Shown here: in pieces, positions 51,766 through 59,996 of the stretch | Layout: each line of letters starts with the position of its first letter | Position numbering within the stretch: the first letter of the stretch is position 1 | Assembly (NCBI GenBank): GCA_963816985.1 | Contig: CAWFMF010000004.1 | Span: forward strand, 3,472,001 to 3,536,000 | DNA: 64,000 nt | Source of the DNA: JAIVJM01 sp963816985 | Lineage (GTDB): Bacteria > Acidobacteriota > Blastocatellia > Pyrinomonadales > Pyrinomonadaceae | Reading direction: 5' to 3' | Notes under the pieces: generated by a model | Seen by the model: only the letters and a program-made list of their open reading frames with translations | The model's database searches: none | Told to the model about the DNA's origin: nothing | Position numbers and translations under genes: made by a program

Positions 51766-51876
51766 GTTTAGATTCTCTCCTTACAATTTGTTCAGTCGAG
51801 CATAACGGACGCGCCCCGCACGCGTCTTGTCATATCTTGCGCAATAAGGCTGTGGGATTGCTGTTCCACATCTAAA

Positions 51877-51906
51877 CAGTACCGCCAGCGGTAGCGAGCG
51901 GGTTGA
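51877..51906. repeat. Solo arm of the CAGTACCG/GTAGCG family
   Basis: A single copy of the arm (CAGTACCG...GTAGCGAGCGGG) without the opposite arm. It is followed by an imperfect direct repeat (GTTCGACCAT twice, 51911-51950). Confidence 0.7.
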
Positions 51907-51993
51907 GTGTCGGTTCGACCATCAAGTGATTCCAGTTCGACCATAAAATGATCACATCACTCTAAATTACTCCTCACCTAACCCATCTCCAAT

Positions 51994-52518
51994 TTAAGAG
52001 AGCCGCCTGACATGGGCATGTACCCGGCTGGAAATAGTCTTTTCAGATAGCCTCCCCCTGTACCAAGTATAGACCTCCTTCGTCGTCAGTCTCTTCCTCA
52101 ACTCCTTCTTTGACCATATCTCTGGATGTGGGGTATACGTCGGCGTTTCGACGATCACGCTGCCGTTGATGAGTCTCGCTTTGATGAGGTCACTGCAAGA
52201 GCCGAACTCCTCAGATTTCCTGTACCGTCCCCCTTGATAGATTTCGACAATGACAGCTTGGGCCGGGCAGGCCCTGCCACCTGAGTAAGTCGCGACAATA
52301 GCGTAGTCACGCCTCCTCCTCTTTAGCACACGGAGTACTTCAACCGACCGCCCTTCGTATTGGAGTAGAGTTTTGCCGTTCAATAAGAGCTGGTGGTTTA
52401 GCCGGCTTTCATCATCCTTTATTTCAAGCACCCCGAATCGGCTGCCCGGCTCTTGCCGGCCATAAGCTGATTCGGAAAGAGTCAGGAATAGTATGAAGAA
52501 AATGATTGTTAACTTCAT
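51994..52518 (-). CDS. Small exported protein, unknown
   Basis: 174 residues from MKLTIIFFILFLTLSESAYG, a textbook signal peptide. The mature part contains RVLKRRRRDYAIVATYSGGRACPAQAV and a second cysteine in FGSCSDL, possibly one disulfide. No homologous family is recognised. Base composition is clearly more AT-rich than most of the window. It lies about 40 bp downstream of the VanW-glycosyltransferase gene in the same direction. Confidence 0.65.
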   Translation of the reverse strand: MKLTIIFFILFLTLSESAYGRQEPGSRFGVLEIKDDESRLNHQLLLNGKTLLQYEGRSVEVLRVLKRRRRDYAIVATYSGGRACPAQAVIVEIYQGGRYRKSEEFGSCSDLIKARLINGSVIVETPTYTPHPEIWSKKELRKRLTTKEVYTWYRGRLSEKTISSRVHAHVRRLS

Positions 52519-52558
52519 GTGCGTCACATCCCGTGCTGCGAGTCTGTGTGGCGAGATT

Positions 52559-54346
52559 CTAAGCCTGCTCTTTCGTCCCGGAGACCGCTCTCCTGATCTC
52601 TTCGCGCAAGGCCGCAACGTCTCCGCAGGGGACGTTGCTCACTCCTTTGATATTAGCTAAACCACACGCCGGCGAAGCGATCACTGGTATGCCGCATGCC
52701 ACGGCTTCAAGCAACCTTCTCGGCTGGTGCTCGACAAACGCGGGCAGAACTACTACGTCCACCCCGGCGAGCCAATCTCCGTTACCAGCCCTGTGCTCGA
52801 TTAACACTCCCCGCCAGAAGTCCGCTCCCTCCAATTGTGCCCCGACCGTGACTAATTGGACGCCCAAGCCCTGCACTGCGGCACGTAACTCATAAGCCCC
52901 TTTTCTTCCGGCGGTCGGGGCGGGAAAGGCGATCTTTGCATCATGAGTGGGGAAGCGTGGCGGCGACGTTTTTTTCGCTTTCGCAGGCATCGCCCAGTCA
53001 AGCATCATCGCCTTGTCCCGGCATAAGGCAGCGATTTCCGAATGTGGCGTGATAAGCCTACGTGCATGCCGGAGCGCTTCACTTTCGGCGCGCACCAACC
53101 ACTCGTCAGCGCGAAAGTCAGCCAAGGTTTTACTCTCTCGATGCAGCGCCAGCGCCCGATCCAGTCTTTCATGTAGATGAGCAAGAGGCAGGGCCATCAT
53201 CAGCACGTCGAATGTTCTGCCCCCCAGATGCCCGTCACGCCAGAGGAACGGCAGTAAGTTCTGTGACACCGTGACATGCGTCACGTCATACTTCAGCAGG
53301 GCTGAATAGCTTCTCGCCAGCCGCTCAGAACCCGCGAGTAGGGAGTGTTGTCTCGCCGCGCCCTGCGTCGCGAGCTGCCTCGACTGATACGCCCTGAACA
53401 TGGTGACCAACCGGCTTTGCCTTACGTCACGAAAGCCCTCCATACTCCATGCGTAATTGCCCTTCCCGAATCTCTTCCCATTCAGTGGCACGGCGAGCAA
53501 GTCTCGCTCGCGCCGCGCCGCAAGGAGGTAGCTGTTAAATTCCGGATAATACTCATCAACCAGAAAGGCAGAGCGTCCGAAGTCGGTTGCTTTGTGCTCA
53601 ACGTGCCTGAAGCAGGCATGGACATGACAAGTCATGCAACTCTGCGGCACGGACGAAACTGCGGGAGTGATCGTCATGCTCCGCGGGTGTTGAATTCGCC
53701 GCTCATCCCGACTGACGCGACTCCTGAAGCGCACGGTCAGAAGGTTCGCGTCCATCGTCGCTTCGATGCGGTAAGGCCATGCCGACCTGAAACGCAGGTC
53801 TACATAGTTCCAGAAGACAGTCGCATCGCGAGCAACTTCCGCGAGTGAGCCGGGAATCACCTGCGTGTGCGCGTGGCGCTCGATAATTTCAAAGCCTGCG
53901 CTCAGAGCGGCATCGTAAAGCGCGTTCGAAAGCTGACACAAACCGCCGCCGATGGCCGGAATGATGCAGCCCTCTCGCAGTTCGCGCCCTGCCATAAAGC
54001 CTCTCCATCTGCCGGGACGCCCGATCTGAGCCCAAAAACTAAAGACACCGCCAGCAGGTATCTCCACCCCGTTAAGCCGACGCATCACAATACGTAAGTT
54101 GTGAACTTTTCCCGCCAAGAGGCGCTTTTCCGCTTCGTTACTATCCGTCCATAGTGGCGTCACCGATTGCCCGATGATTGCTTCGCCCGACAGTCTACTG
54201 CCTATCGGGAAACGAATCGCTTCGTTCCTCAAGACGTTAGAGGCCGCCCTATTCATTTGTAAGAGAGTCGCTTTGGTGCGGAAAATCAAGGCATCGCTCA
54301 AAGCCGGTTTAGCGCGCGGGTGGTGATCAGTGAGGTCTTCGGACAT
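52559..54346 (-). CDS. VanW-like domain fused to a glycosyltransferase-like domain
   Basis: 595 residues. About 45-250 is VanW-like: RLNGVEIPAGGVFSFW, GGGLCQLSNALYDAAL, ERHAHTQVIPGS, and the Cys cluster SCMTCHVHACFRHV. The C-terminal 310 residues look like a GT-B glycosyltransferase: TVSQNLLPFLWRDGHLGG, VGAQLEGADFW, and the donor-side end VVLPAFVEHQPRRLLEAVACGIPVIASPACGL. VanW (DUF2818-type accessory) has no settled role beyond glycopeptide-resistance clusters. No secretion signal is present. Codon use is less GC-biased than neighbours, suggesting transfer. Confidence 0.78.
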   Translation of the reverse strand: MSEDLTDHHPRAKPALSDALIFRTKATLLQMNRAASNVLRNEAIRFPIGSRLSGEAIIGQSVTPLWTDSNEAEKRLLAGKVHNLRIVMRRLNGVEIPAGGVFSFWAQIGRPGRWRGFMAGRELREGCIIPAIGGGLCQLSNALYDAALSAGFEIIERHAHTQVIPGSLAEVARDATVFWNYVDLRFRSAWPYRIEATMDANLLTVRFRSRVSRDERRIQHPRSMTITPAVSSVPQSCMTCHVHACFRHVEHKATDFGRSAFLVDEYYPEFNSYLLAARRERDLLAVPLNGKRFGKGNYAWSMEGFRDVRQSRLVTMFRAYQSRQLATQGAARQHSLLAGSERLARSYSALLKYDVTHVTVSQNLLPFLWRDGHLGGRTFDVLMMALPLAHLHERLDRALALHRESKTLADFRADEWLVRAESEALRHARRLITPHSEIAALCRDKAMMLDWAMPAKAKKTSPPRFPTHDAKIAFPAPTAGRKGAYELRAAVQGLGVQLVTVGAQLEGADFWRGVLIEHRAGNGDWLAGVDVVVLPAFVEHQPRRLLEAVACGIPVIASPACGLANIKGVSNVPCGDVAALREEIRRAVSGTKEQA

Positions 54347-54691
54347 GAGTTCACCTCGTACCTATTGATATGGCGAGTATGAACTTAATGCAGAGCTTGT
54401 CATAAGGTGGCTGCCCACGCTCAAAACGTGAGGCTCACCCGCTCGGTTGTGACAGCTAGCCCGGTAGCGCCTTTGGGAGCGCCTGAATCAGAGTTGATGA
54501 TGCAACAAAGGCTGCTTTGAAGAGTCGCCCCCTTTAGCAATCCTTCTTGAGTTTAATTGACGCCGTGCTAAGATGCGCGGGCGACATTAACCTTAACGTC
54601 GTCTCCGCCTCACTCCCGCCGCACATCCATGCATGTCAACATGGGGCGGACTTCGACGACCTTCTCCTTACCGTCGAACTTGGAAGAAACC
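54347..54691. other. Divergent promoter region of VanW-GT and HEAT/TPR genes
   Basis: 345 bp, relatively AT-rich. On plus, TTGAGT (54547-54552), a 16-bp spacer and TAAGAT (54569-54574) make a reasonable promoter for the HEAT/TPR gene. No ORF or structured repeat is apparent. Confidence 0.4.
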
Positions 54692-56677
54692 ATGATGACG
54701 CACTGCGCACGACGCCTCCCCTCTAGCCTCCGAATGAGCTGTCTGCTCTGTCTGTCCCTCGTAACTCTCGCCCCCGTCTCCTCGGGCCAGAGGTTGACGG
54801 CAGCCGACGTGCCCGCTCTTGTGGAAGAGTTGAAAGATAAGGATGCGAAAGTCCGTGGCGAGGCGGCATTTCGCCTCTCTTTGTTGGGCGCGGCGGCGAA
54901 AGCGGCTCTCCCCGTCCTGGCCGAGTTGTTGAAAGACGAAGACCTGAGCGTCCGTCAGCGGGCCGCGTCCGCGCTGGGCCATATCGGGCCGGAGGAGCCC
55001 GTGGCCGTCGCCGCCCTGACTGAAGCCCTGAGCCACGAAGACTACGACCTTCGGATTTATGCAGCAGCCGCCCTCGGGGAAGAGGGGCGGGCCAGACCCG
55101 CCGACGTGCCCGCCCTCATCGAGAAATTAAAAGGCAAGGACGTGCAAGTCCGCGCCGTGGCGGCTGGGCTACTCATCTCTTTGGGCGAGGAGGCGCGCGC
55201 GGCTGTCCCCGCCCTCGTCGAGCGTCTGACGGACGGGGACGAGCGCATCCGCTGGCTGGCCGTGTACACACTGGGCAGAATCGGGCCGGGCTCGCGCGCA
55301 GCCTTCCCCGCGCTGGTCGAACTGCTGAGAAGCGGTGACCCATACTTCCGTTCGGTGGCCGCGTACGCTCTGGGCCGGATCGGGCCGGAGGCGCGGGGCG
55401 CCGTGCCCATCCTGATTGAAGCCCTGAGCCACGAATCCAGTCTGGTGCGCGGCTCGGCGGCCTTCGCCCTTGAGTACATCGGGCGAGACAGTAAGGACGC
55501 CGTACCTTCCTTGCTCAAACTGCTGAAAGACCCGGACAGAGGTGTCCGGCGCAGCGCCGTCTCGGCCCTCGCTCAGATCGCGCCGGAGGCGAGCGGCGTC
55601 ATCCCCGCCCTCGGCGAGACGTTGAAGGACGAGGACTCCGAAGTTCGCACGGATGTCGCGCGGGCGCTTGAGGAATTAGGCCCCAAGGCGAAGGCCGCGA
55701 CACCCATGCTCGCCGTCACGCTGAAAGCTCAGGACTCAGAGAGCCGCGTCATGGCGATCTATGCGCTCGAGGCTATCGGGCCGGGGGCGAAAGAGGCTGT
55801 GCCGGCCCTGCTCAAGTCTCTGAACGACCGGGAGTCGCTTGTCCGCCTGGCAGCCGCCAGCGCCCTGCTGAAGATCGCGCCGTTGAGCAAATCTAAAATC
55901 CCTCCGGCCCTGCTCAAGCAGGCGAAAGCCCCAAGCGACACGGGAAACGTCGGGGTCTGGTTAGGGTGGGAATGGGAGAAGGGGGGCGACCATCTGAGGC
56001 GTGGCAATAACTTTTACCGGAAGGGAGACATGAACGCTGCGGTCGCGAGCTACACGAAAGCTATCGAACTCAACCCGCGACTCGTGGAGGCCTATCACCG
56101 TCGCGGCGATATCCATCGCGCCGGAGGCGATTACAACGCTGCCCTCGCCGATTTCACGGCGGCCATCAAGGCGGGCTCCGGCTCTCCCGAAACGTACTAC
56201 TACGCCCGCGCCCGGACTCAACTCGACAGGAGCGACTACGACGCGGCCCTCGCCGACCTCACCGAAGCCATCAAGCTCGACGCCTACTACGCGGACGCCT
56301 TCTACTTGCGCGGCCTCGCCTACAGCCGGAAAGGCAACTACGACGCGGCCATCGCCGATTTCGACCGGGCAGTCAATTTCATCCCGCCGGTAAACGAAGC
56401 CTTCGGCGCGCGCGGTAAGGCCCGACTCGCTCTGGGTAAATTCGCCGACGCCCTCGCCGACTTCGACGAAGCCATCAGGGCCGACCCGAAGAACGCCGCC
56501 AACTACGAAGGCCTCGGCGACGCTTACGCCCGCCTGGGCGACACGGAACGGGCGCGCGACGCCTGGAGTAAAGCCCTCTCCCTCTCAGTTGAGGCGGAAG
56601 CTAAGTCCAGACTGAATGGGAAATTGAGCGGTGGCGTGAAAGCCATGCCCCGGTCGAAGGCCGTAGCTCCGCGGTAG
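54692..56677 (+). CDS. Exported HEAT-repeat plus TPR protein
   Basis: 661 residues from MMTHCARR, with a signal peptide (MSCLLCLSLVTLAPVSSGQ). About 35-400 is an array of roughly ten HEAT repeats of 37-39 residues (e.g. DLSVRQRAASALGHIGPE, YFRSVAAYALGRIGPEA). About 435-630 holds five TPR units (e.g. NAAVASYTKAIELNPRLVEAYHRRGD, YDAALADLTEAIKLDAYYADAFYLRG). Both are scaffold folds, so this is a periplasmic or surface interaction protein; partner unknown. The HEAT units are highly alike, suggesting recent internal duplication. Confidence 0.88.
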   Translation: MMTHCARRLPSSLRMSCLLCLSLVTLAPVSSGQRLTAADVPALVEELKDKDAKVRGEAAFRLSLLGAAAKAALPVLAELLKDEDLSVRQRAASALGHIGPEEPVAVAALTEALSHEDYDLRIYAAAALGEEGRARPADVPALIEKLKGKDVQVRAVAAGLLISLGEEARAAVPALVERLTDGDERIRWLAVYTLGRIGPGSRAAFPALVELLRSGDPYFRSVAAYALGRIGPEARGAVPILIEALSHESSLVRGSAAFALEYIGRDSKDAVPSLLKLLKDPDRGVRRSAVSALAQIAPEASGVIPALGETLKDEDSEVRTDVARALEELGPKAKAATPMLAVTLKAQDSESRVMAIYALEAIGPGAKEAVPALLKSLNDRESLVRLAAASALLKIAPLSKSKIPPALLKQAKAPSDTGNVGVWLGWEWEKGGDHLRRGNNFYRKGDMNAAVASYTKAIELNPRLVEAYHRRGDIHRAGGDYNAALADFTAAIKAGSGSPETYYYARARTQLDRSDYDAALADLTEAIKLDAYYADAFYLRGLAYSRKGNYDAAIADFDRAVNFIPPVNEAFGARGKARLALGKFADALADFDEAIRADPKNAANYEGLGDAYARLGDTERARDAWSKALSLSVEAEAKSRLNGKLSGGVKAMPRSKAVAPR

Positions 56678-56689
56678 TGACCGTCCTAC

Positions 56690-57811
56690 GTTGGGGATTC
56701 ATCCCGGAGCGCTTCGATAGCCCAGTACCTCGGCCACCGACCAGACGTGATCGGTGATCCCGTGTCGCATCGCGGGCGTCTCGCCTTTCAGCCTGCGATG
56801 TTTACGGCAGAAGTTGTAGAAGGTCTTATCCACCTCACATTGATCGTCCATGTAGGGCACTGACTTCGCGAAGGCGTAGGTCTTGCGCACGAGGTAGCGG
56901 TTGCGGGAGCGCGCCGTCCCGTTCTGCCGCTCCAGCAGAGATGTCGAGATAAAAGCCAACTCAGTCGTGGGCGGCCCCAGCACCAACCGCTTCCCCACCT
57001 TCACCACCCTCCGGCCTGCGCGCTCCTTGACCACCTGCCCGTACAGAAGCGCCGGGTCAGGAATCTGCTTCGGCTTGGGCGGTCGCCCGCGCTTTCCTTT
57101 CATCAGCGCCCATCGCAGCGGGTAGACGGTGAGGGCCTTGACCTGCTCGGAGAGGGGCTGCGTATAAGCGTCGTAGCCGTCGCTGCTCACCCGCGGCAGG
57201 CACCCCGAGGCGAGGCGGTCGAAGCTCCGATTTACGAGCATTTCGGCGGCCTCCGGCGTGCGCGGGCTGACGAACTGCTCGACTATGAGCCGGCTCTCCC
57301 GCGCCATCGCTTTATGCCACCACGCCTCGCCGCGCTCGGCGCTCTCCGAGAAGGCGGCCTTCTTCGCCCCGGCGAACGACCACTGCTCGTCGAACTCCAG
57401 GTCGCCGACTCTGAGGTCGGTGACGAACTCCTCATCCACCGCCCGGGCGCGAGGGGCGGCGCGCCGCCGCCAGCGCCGCAGCGTGTCGCGACGATGCCGA
57501 CGGGTCTGAGCAGTCGAGGTCTGCGTGTCGCCTCTCAGCATGGCGTCGAGTGAGCGCGCGACCTCCGCTTCGGGAGTCTTCAAGTTGAAGAAGGCCGTGC
57601 CGCGCCGCTCCGACAGCCCCTTGCCGCACCTCCGGCAGCGCCACAGCCGACGCGGCCCGTCGCGTGTGCGGTAGGTGCTGTGATAGAAGAGGTGGCGCGC
57701 TGGCCCCCCGCAATGAGGGCAGCGTAGAGAAGGCGGAGGATGGCGGGTCTTGTGTCTCGGCATGGCAGCCGACACTTTCCGCACTTTGCCTTCTCTTTTT
57801 CAATCCCCAAC
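56690..57811 (-). mobile_element. IS1-like insertion sequence
   Basis: About 1.12 kb bounded by the 10-bp inverted repeat GTTGGGGATT (56690-56699 and reverse complement 57802-57811). It contains one transposase gene. No clear target duplication is visible. On its right it abuts a 5'-truncated gene, on its left it ends 13 bp after the HEAT/TPR stop. Confidence 0.75.
56699..57784 (-). CDS. IS1-family-like transposase
   Basis: 361 residues in one frame, without the frameshift of classical IS1 (MPRHKTRHPP at 57763 is another possible start). The N-terminal zinc ribbon has CPHCGG and CRRCGKG. The DDE region shows LEFDEQWSFAGAKK, SSDGYDAYT and ERQNGTARSRNRYLVRKT, which align by pattern with IS1 DDE transposases (DEMW..., TDGW..., ERNN...). 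The C-terminal CRKHRRLKGETPAM is also typical. The gene looks intact, so the element may be active. Confidence 0.85.
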   Translation of the reverse strand: MRKVSAAMPRHKTRHPPPSLRCPHCGGPARHLFYHSTYRTRDGPRRLWRCRRCGKGLSERRGTAFFNLKTPEAEVARSLDAMLRGDTQTSTAQTRRHRRDTLRRWRRRAAPRARAVDEEFVTDLRVGDLEFDEQWSFAGAKKAAFSESAERGEAWWHKAMARESRLIVEQFVSPRTPEAAEMLVNRSFDRLASGCLPRVSSDGYDAYTQPLSEQVKALTVYPLRWALMKGKRGRPPKPKQIPDPALLYGQVVKERAGRRVVKVGKRLVLGPPTTELAFISTSLLERQNGTARSRNRYLVRKTYAFAKSVPYMDDQCEVDKTFYNFCRKHRRLKGETPAMRHGITDHVWSVAEVLGYRSAPG

Positions 57812-58255
57812 CTAACGGGGCCACTACCCAACCGGCAGGCATACGCCGAGAGCGTCGTCTCAGGGCCGTTGTTCGCCGCCAGATTCCCGGCGTCCCTCAT
57901 GGCCGCGCAGTACGTGGACGCGCTCTACACTTCGGCGGGCGTGACGCCGACGGCAGTCGAGAGGCAGGACGCGGTCACGGCCTTCGGGGCCGGCGGGACG
58001 GCGGGGCGCGTGGCGGCGTTGCGGAAAGTCGTCGAGTCAACGTCCGTTAGGAACGCCGAGTTCAACGCGGCCTTCGTCCTGATGCAGTACTTCGGCTACA
58101 TGCGGAGAAGTCCAACGGAGGCCCCCGACACCGACGACAGGGGCTACCAGTTCTGGCTCACGAAGCTGAACCAGTTCAACGGCAACTTCGTCCAGGCGGA
58201 AATGGTCAAAGCATTCCTCTCGTCGGACGAGTACCGGAAGAGGTTCGGGCCGTAG
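57812..58255 (+). pseudogene. 5'-truncated DUF4214-domain gene
   Basis: The fragment has the DUF4214-type pattern: QYVDALYTSAGVTPT, AALRKVVESTSVRNAEFNAAFVLMQYFGYMRR, YQFWLTKLNQF and MVKAFLSSDEYRKRFGP at the natural C-terminus. No start or upstream portion exists, because the IS element lies immediately before it. DUF4214 domains occur at the ends of large secreted proteins. The remainder of the gene is not on the other side of the IS, so a deletion accompanied or followed the insertion. Confidence 0.8.
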
Positions 58256-58288
58256 TCTCTCATTTGAGGTGTGCCGTTCGAGCCGCCG

Positions 58289-59722
58289 CTACACCCCCGT
58301 GTCGTTCGCCGCACGCAGGGTCTGCTGGAACGACGCAAGATATGTGCTGTGGTTCTGGAAGTGGAACTTCCCGAGGTTCGCGCCGGCGCCCTGCGCGAGG
58401 CACTTGCGCGCCCAGTGGTACATGTAGGTGCGCGTCAGGTGCAGGTTAGACGGCGACACCGCCCCTTCGGGCTCGACGACTATCTGACCGTCCTGCGTGG
58501 TCACTTCAAAGTTCAGCCCGGTGCCCGGCGAGTCGTACACGTGATTGAACTGCTTGACCTGCGCGGCGTCCGAGCAGTAGATGAGTGCCTTGTCCGGGTG
58601 GGCCGTGGCGCGCCGCTGGGCGCGCAGCGCGACGGCCTCCTGATCAACGCGCGGGGCCGTCACGGTCTGCGCCTGCGGGCAGCCCGTGTTGTTGACGGTC
58701 ACATCACCTGAGCCGGTCAGGCCGTGGTAGCTGACGGCGTCCACCTCCGAGAGGTGCGTGTAGTTCTTCTCGCGCCACGTCTCGATGTCGGTCTTGCCCG
58801 TCGGGCTCGCCGGGTGGACGACGGCGTTGATCGAGATGAGGACGTGCGAGCCCATGTTGCGGCGGTAGAGGACGATGAGGCGGGTCATGTAAGAGCCGAA
58901 GGCGGCGATGCGGTCGAGGTCGTGCGGGCCGGTGACGGGGCGCGGCTCGTTCATCACCTCAAGGATGACGTTCTTGAACGGGGCGACCGCCGTCATCACG
59001 CGCCCGATGAACTCCTGTTGGACGGCGCGGATGGCGTTGCCGCCCGCCGGTGCGGGGTCGGGCCGGGTGAAGCGAATCTGCCGGTCGGTGGGGCCGAAGT
59101 CTTTAGGCAGCAGGTGCGTCGCGGCCCAACTCTCGCTGGAGCAGTTTTCGGCGTTCCACGGGCTCCACAGCCACTTCTCCACCTCAGGCGCGTCCGGACT
59201 TGTGTCGCTCAGGTCGTCGTAGTTGAAGAGCGAGAGTTGGACGACGACGCCGCTCGCCGAGGCGGCGGAGACGAAGGCGCTGAGGCGGTTGAAATAGGCG
59301 TCGTTCCAGCGGCCACTGAGGGCCGCGCCGCGCACGTCGTACTTCGGTCGGTTGCCGACGATCTGCCGGTTGAACGGCGAGATGCTGGGCGAGGTTCCGT
59401 TGCGGAAGATCGCCCCGCCGGAGAGGAAGACGCGGACGAAGTTGCAGCGGTTGTTCCGCATCGCCGCGAAGAATTCGTCGAAGGTGTTGTTGCCCTCGGC
59501 CCACGTCGCCATGTCGGCGGGGGTGCCCCTGCTCTGCGGACTCTGGCACGGGACGGCGTTCGTGTAGGTCTCGATGATCGGGCTGGTCGTGTTGTCGCGG
59601 ACGACGGCCTTGTCGGCGTTGCCGGGGTTGAGGAAGAGGTCATAGGAGCCGCCGCGGAGCAGCACCGACGCCCCGTTCAGTTGAAGCCTCCCATCGGTGC
59701 GGAGTCGTGTGATGGTCGTCAA
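58289..59722 (-). CDS. Glycoside hydrolase (GH5/cellulase-like TIM barrel)
   Basis: 477 residues without a signal peptide. The proton donor motif VILEVMNEP and the upstream LRGGSYDLFLN, NFVRVFLSGGA fit GH5/GH-A clan enzymes; a nucleophile glutamate downstream is not evident by eye. Substrate is unknown. It is 274 bp upstream in order from a TonB-dependent receptor on the same strand, which could suggest a joint glycan role. Confidence 0.75.
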   Translation of the reverse strand: MTTITRLRTDGRLQLNGASVLLRGGSYDLFLNPGNADKAVVRDNTTSPIIETYTNAVPCQSPQSRGTPADMATWAEGNNTFDEFFAAMRNNRCNFVRVFLSGGAIFRNGTSPSISPFNRQIVGNRPKYDVRGAALSGRWNDAYFNRLSAFVSAASASGVVVQLSLFNYDDLSDTSPDAPEVEKWLWSPWNAENCSSESWAATHLLPKDFGPTDRQIRFTRPDPAPAGGNAIRAVQQEFIGRVMTAVAPFKNVILEVMNEPRPVTGPHDLDRIAAFGSYMTRLIVLYRRNMGSHVLISINAVVHPASPTGKTDIETWREKNYTHLSEVDAVSYHGLTGSGDVTVNNTGCPQAQTVTAPRVDQEAVALRAQRRATAHPDKALIYCSDAAQVKQFNHVYDSPGTGLNFEVTTQDGQIVVEPEGAVSPSNLHLTRTYMYHWARKCLAQGAGANLGKFHFQNHSTYLASFQQTLRAANDTGV

Positions 59723-59996
59723 GGTGTATCTCCTTTGGCCGGGGCGGGCTCCCCGTCCGTCGTGAGGGCCGGCCTCAACATGAAGGTGCGAGGTCGAACG
59801 AGCAGCGGGCGTAAGGCGCGGGAAAGATATTACCGCCGCGGCGGTCTGTCAACGGTGAATCGTCGCAGCTTGCCACTAATCTGGTTGGCTCCGCTTCATC
59901 AGCCGAATATCACACCACGCGCAACGTGCCGTCTGTTCTAAACAGCAGTAACACGAAGAAGACGAGCGTCGTTCGCTCTCTCATTGCCTTTCCACA

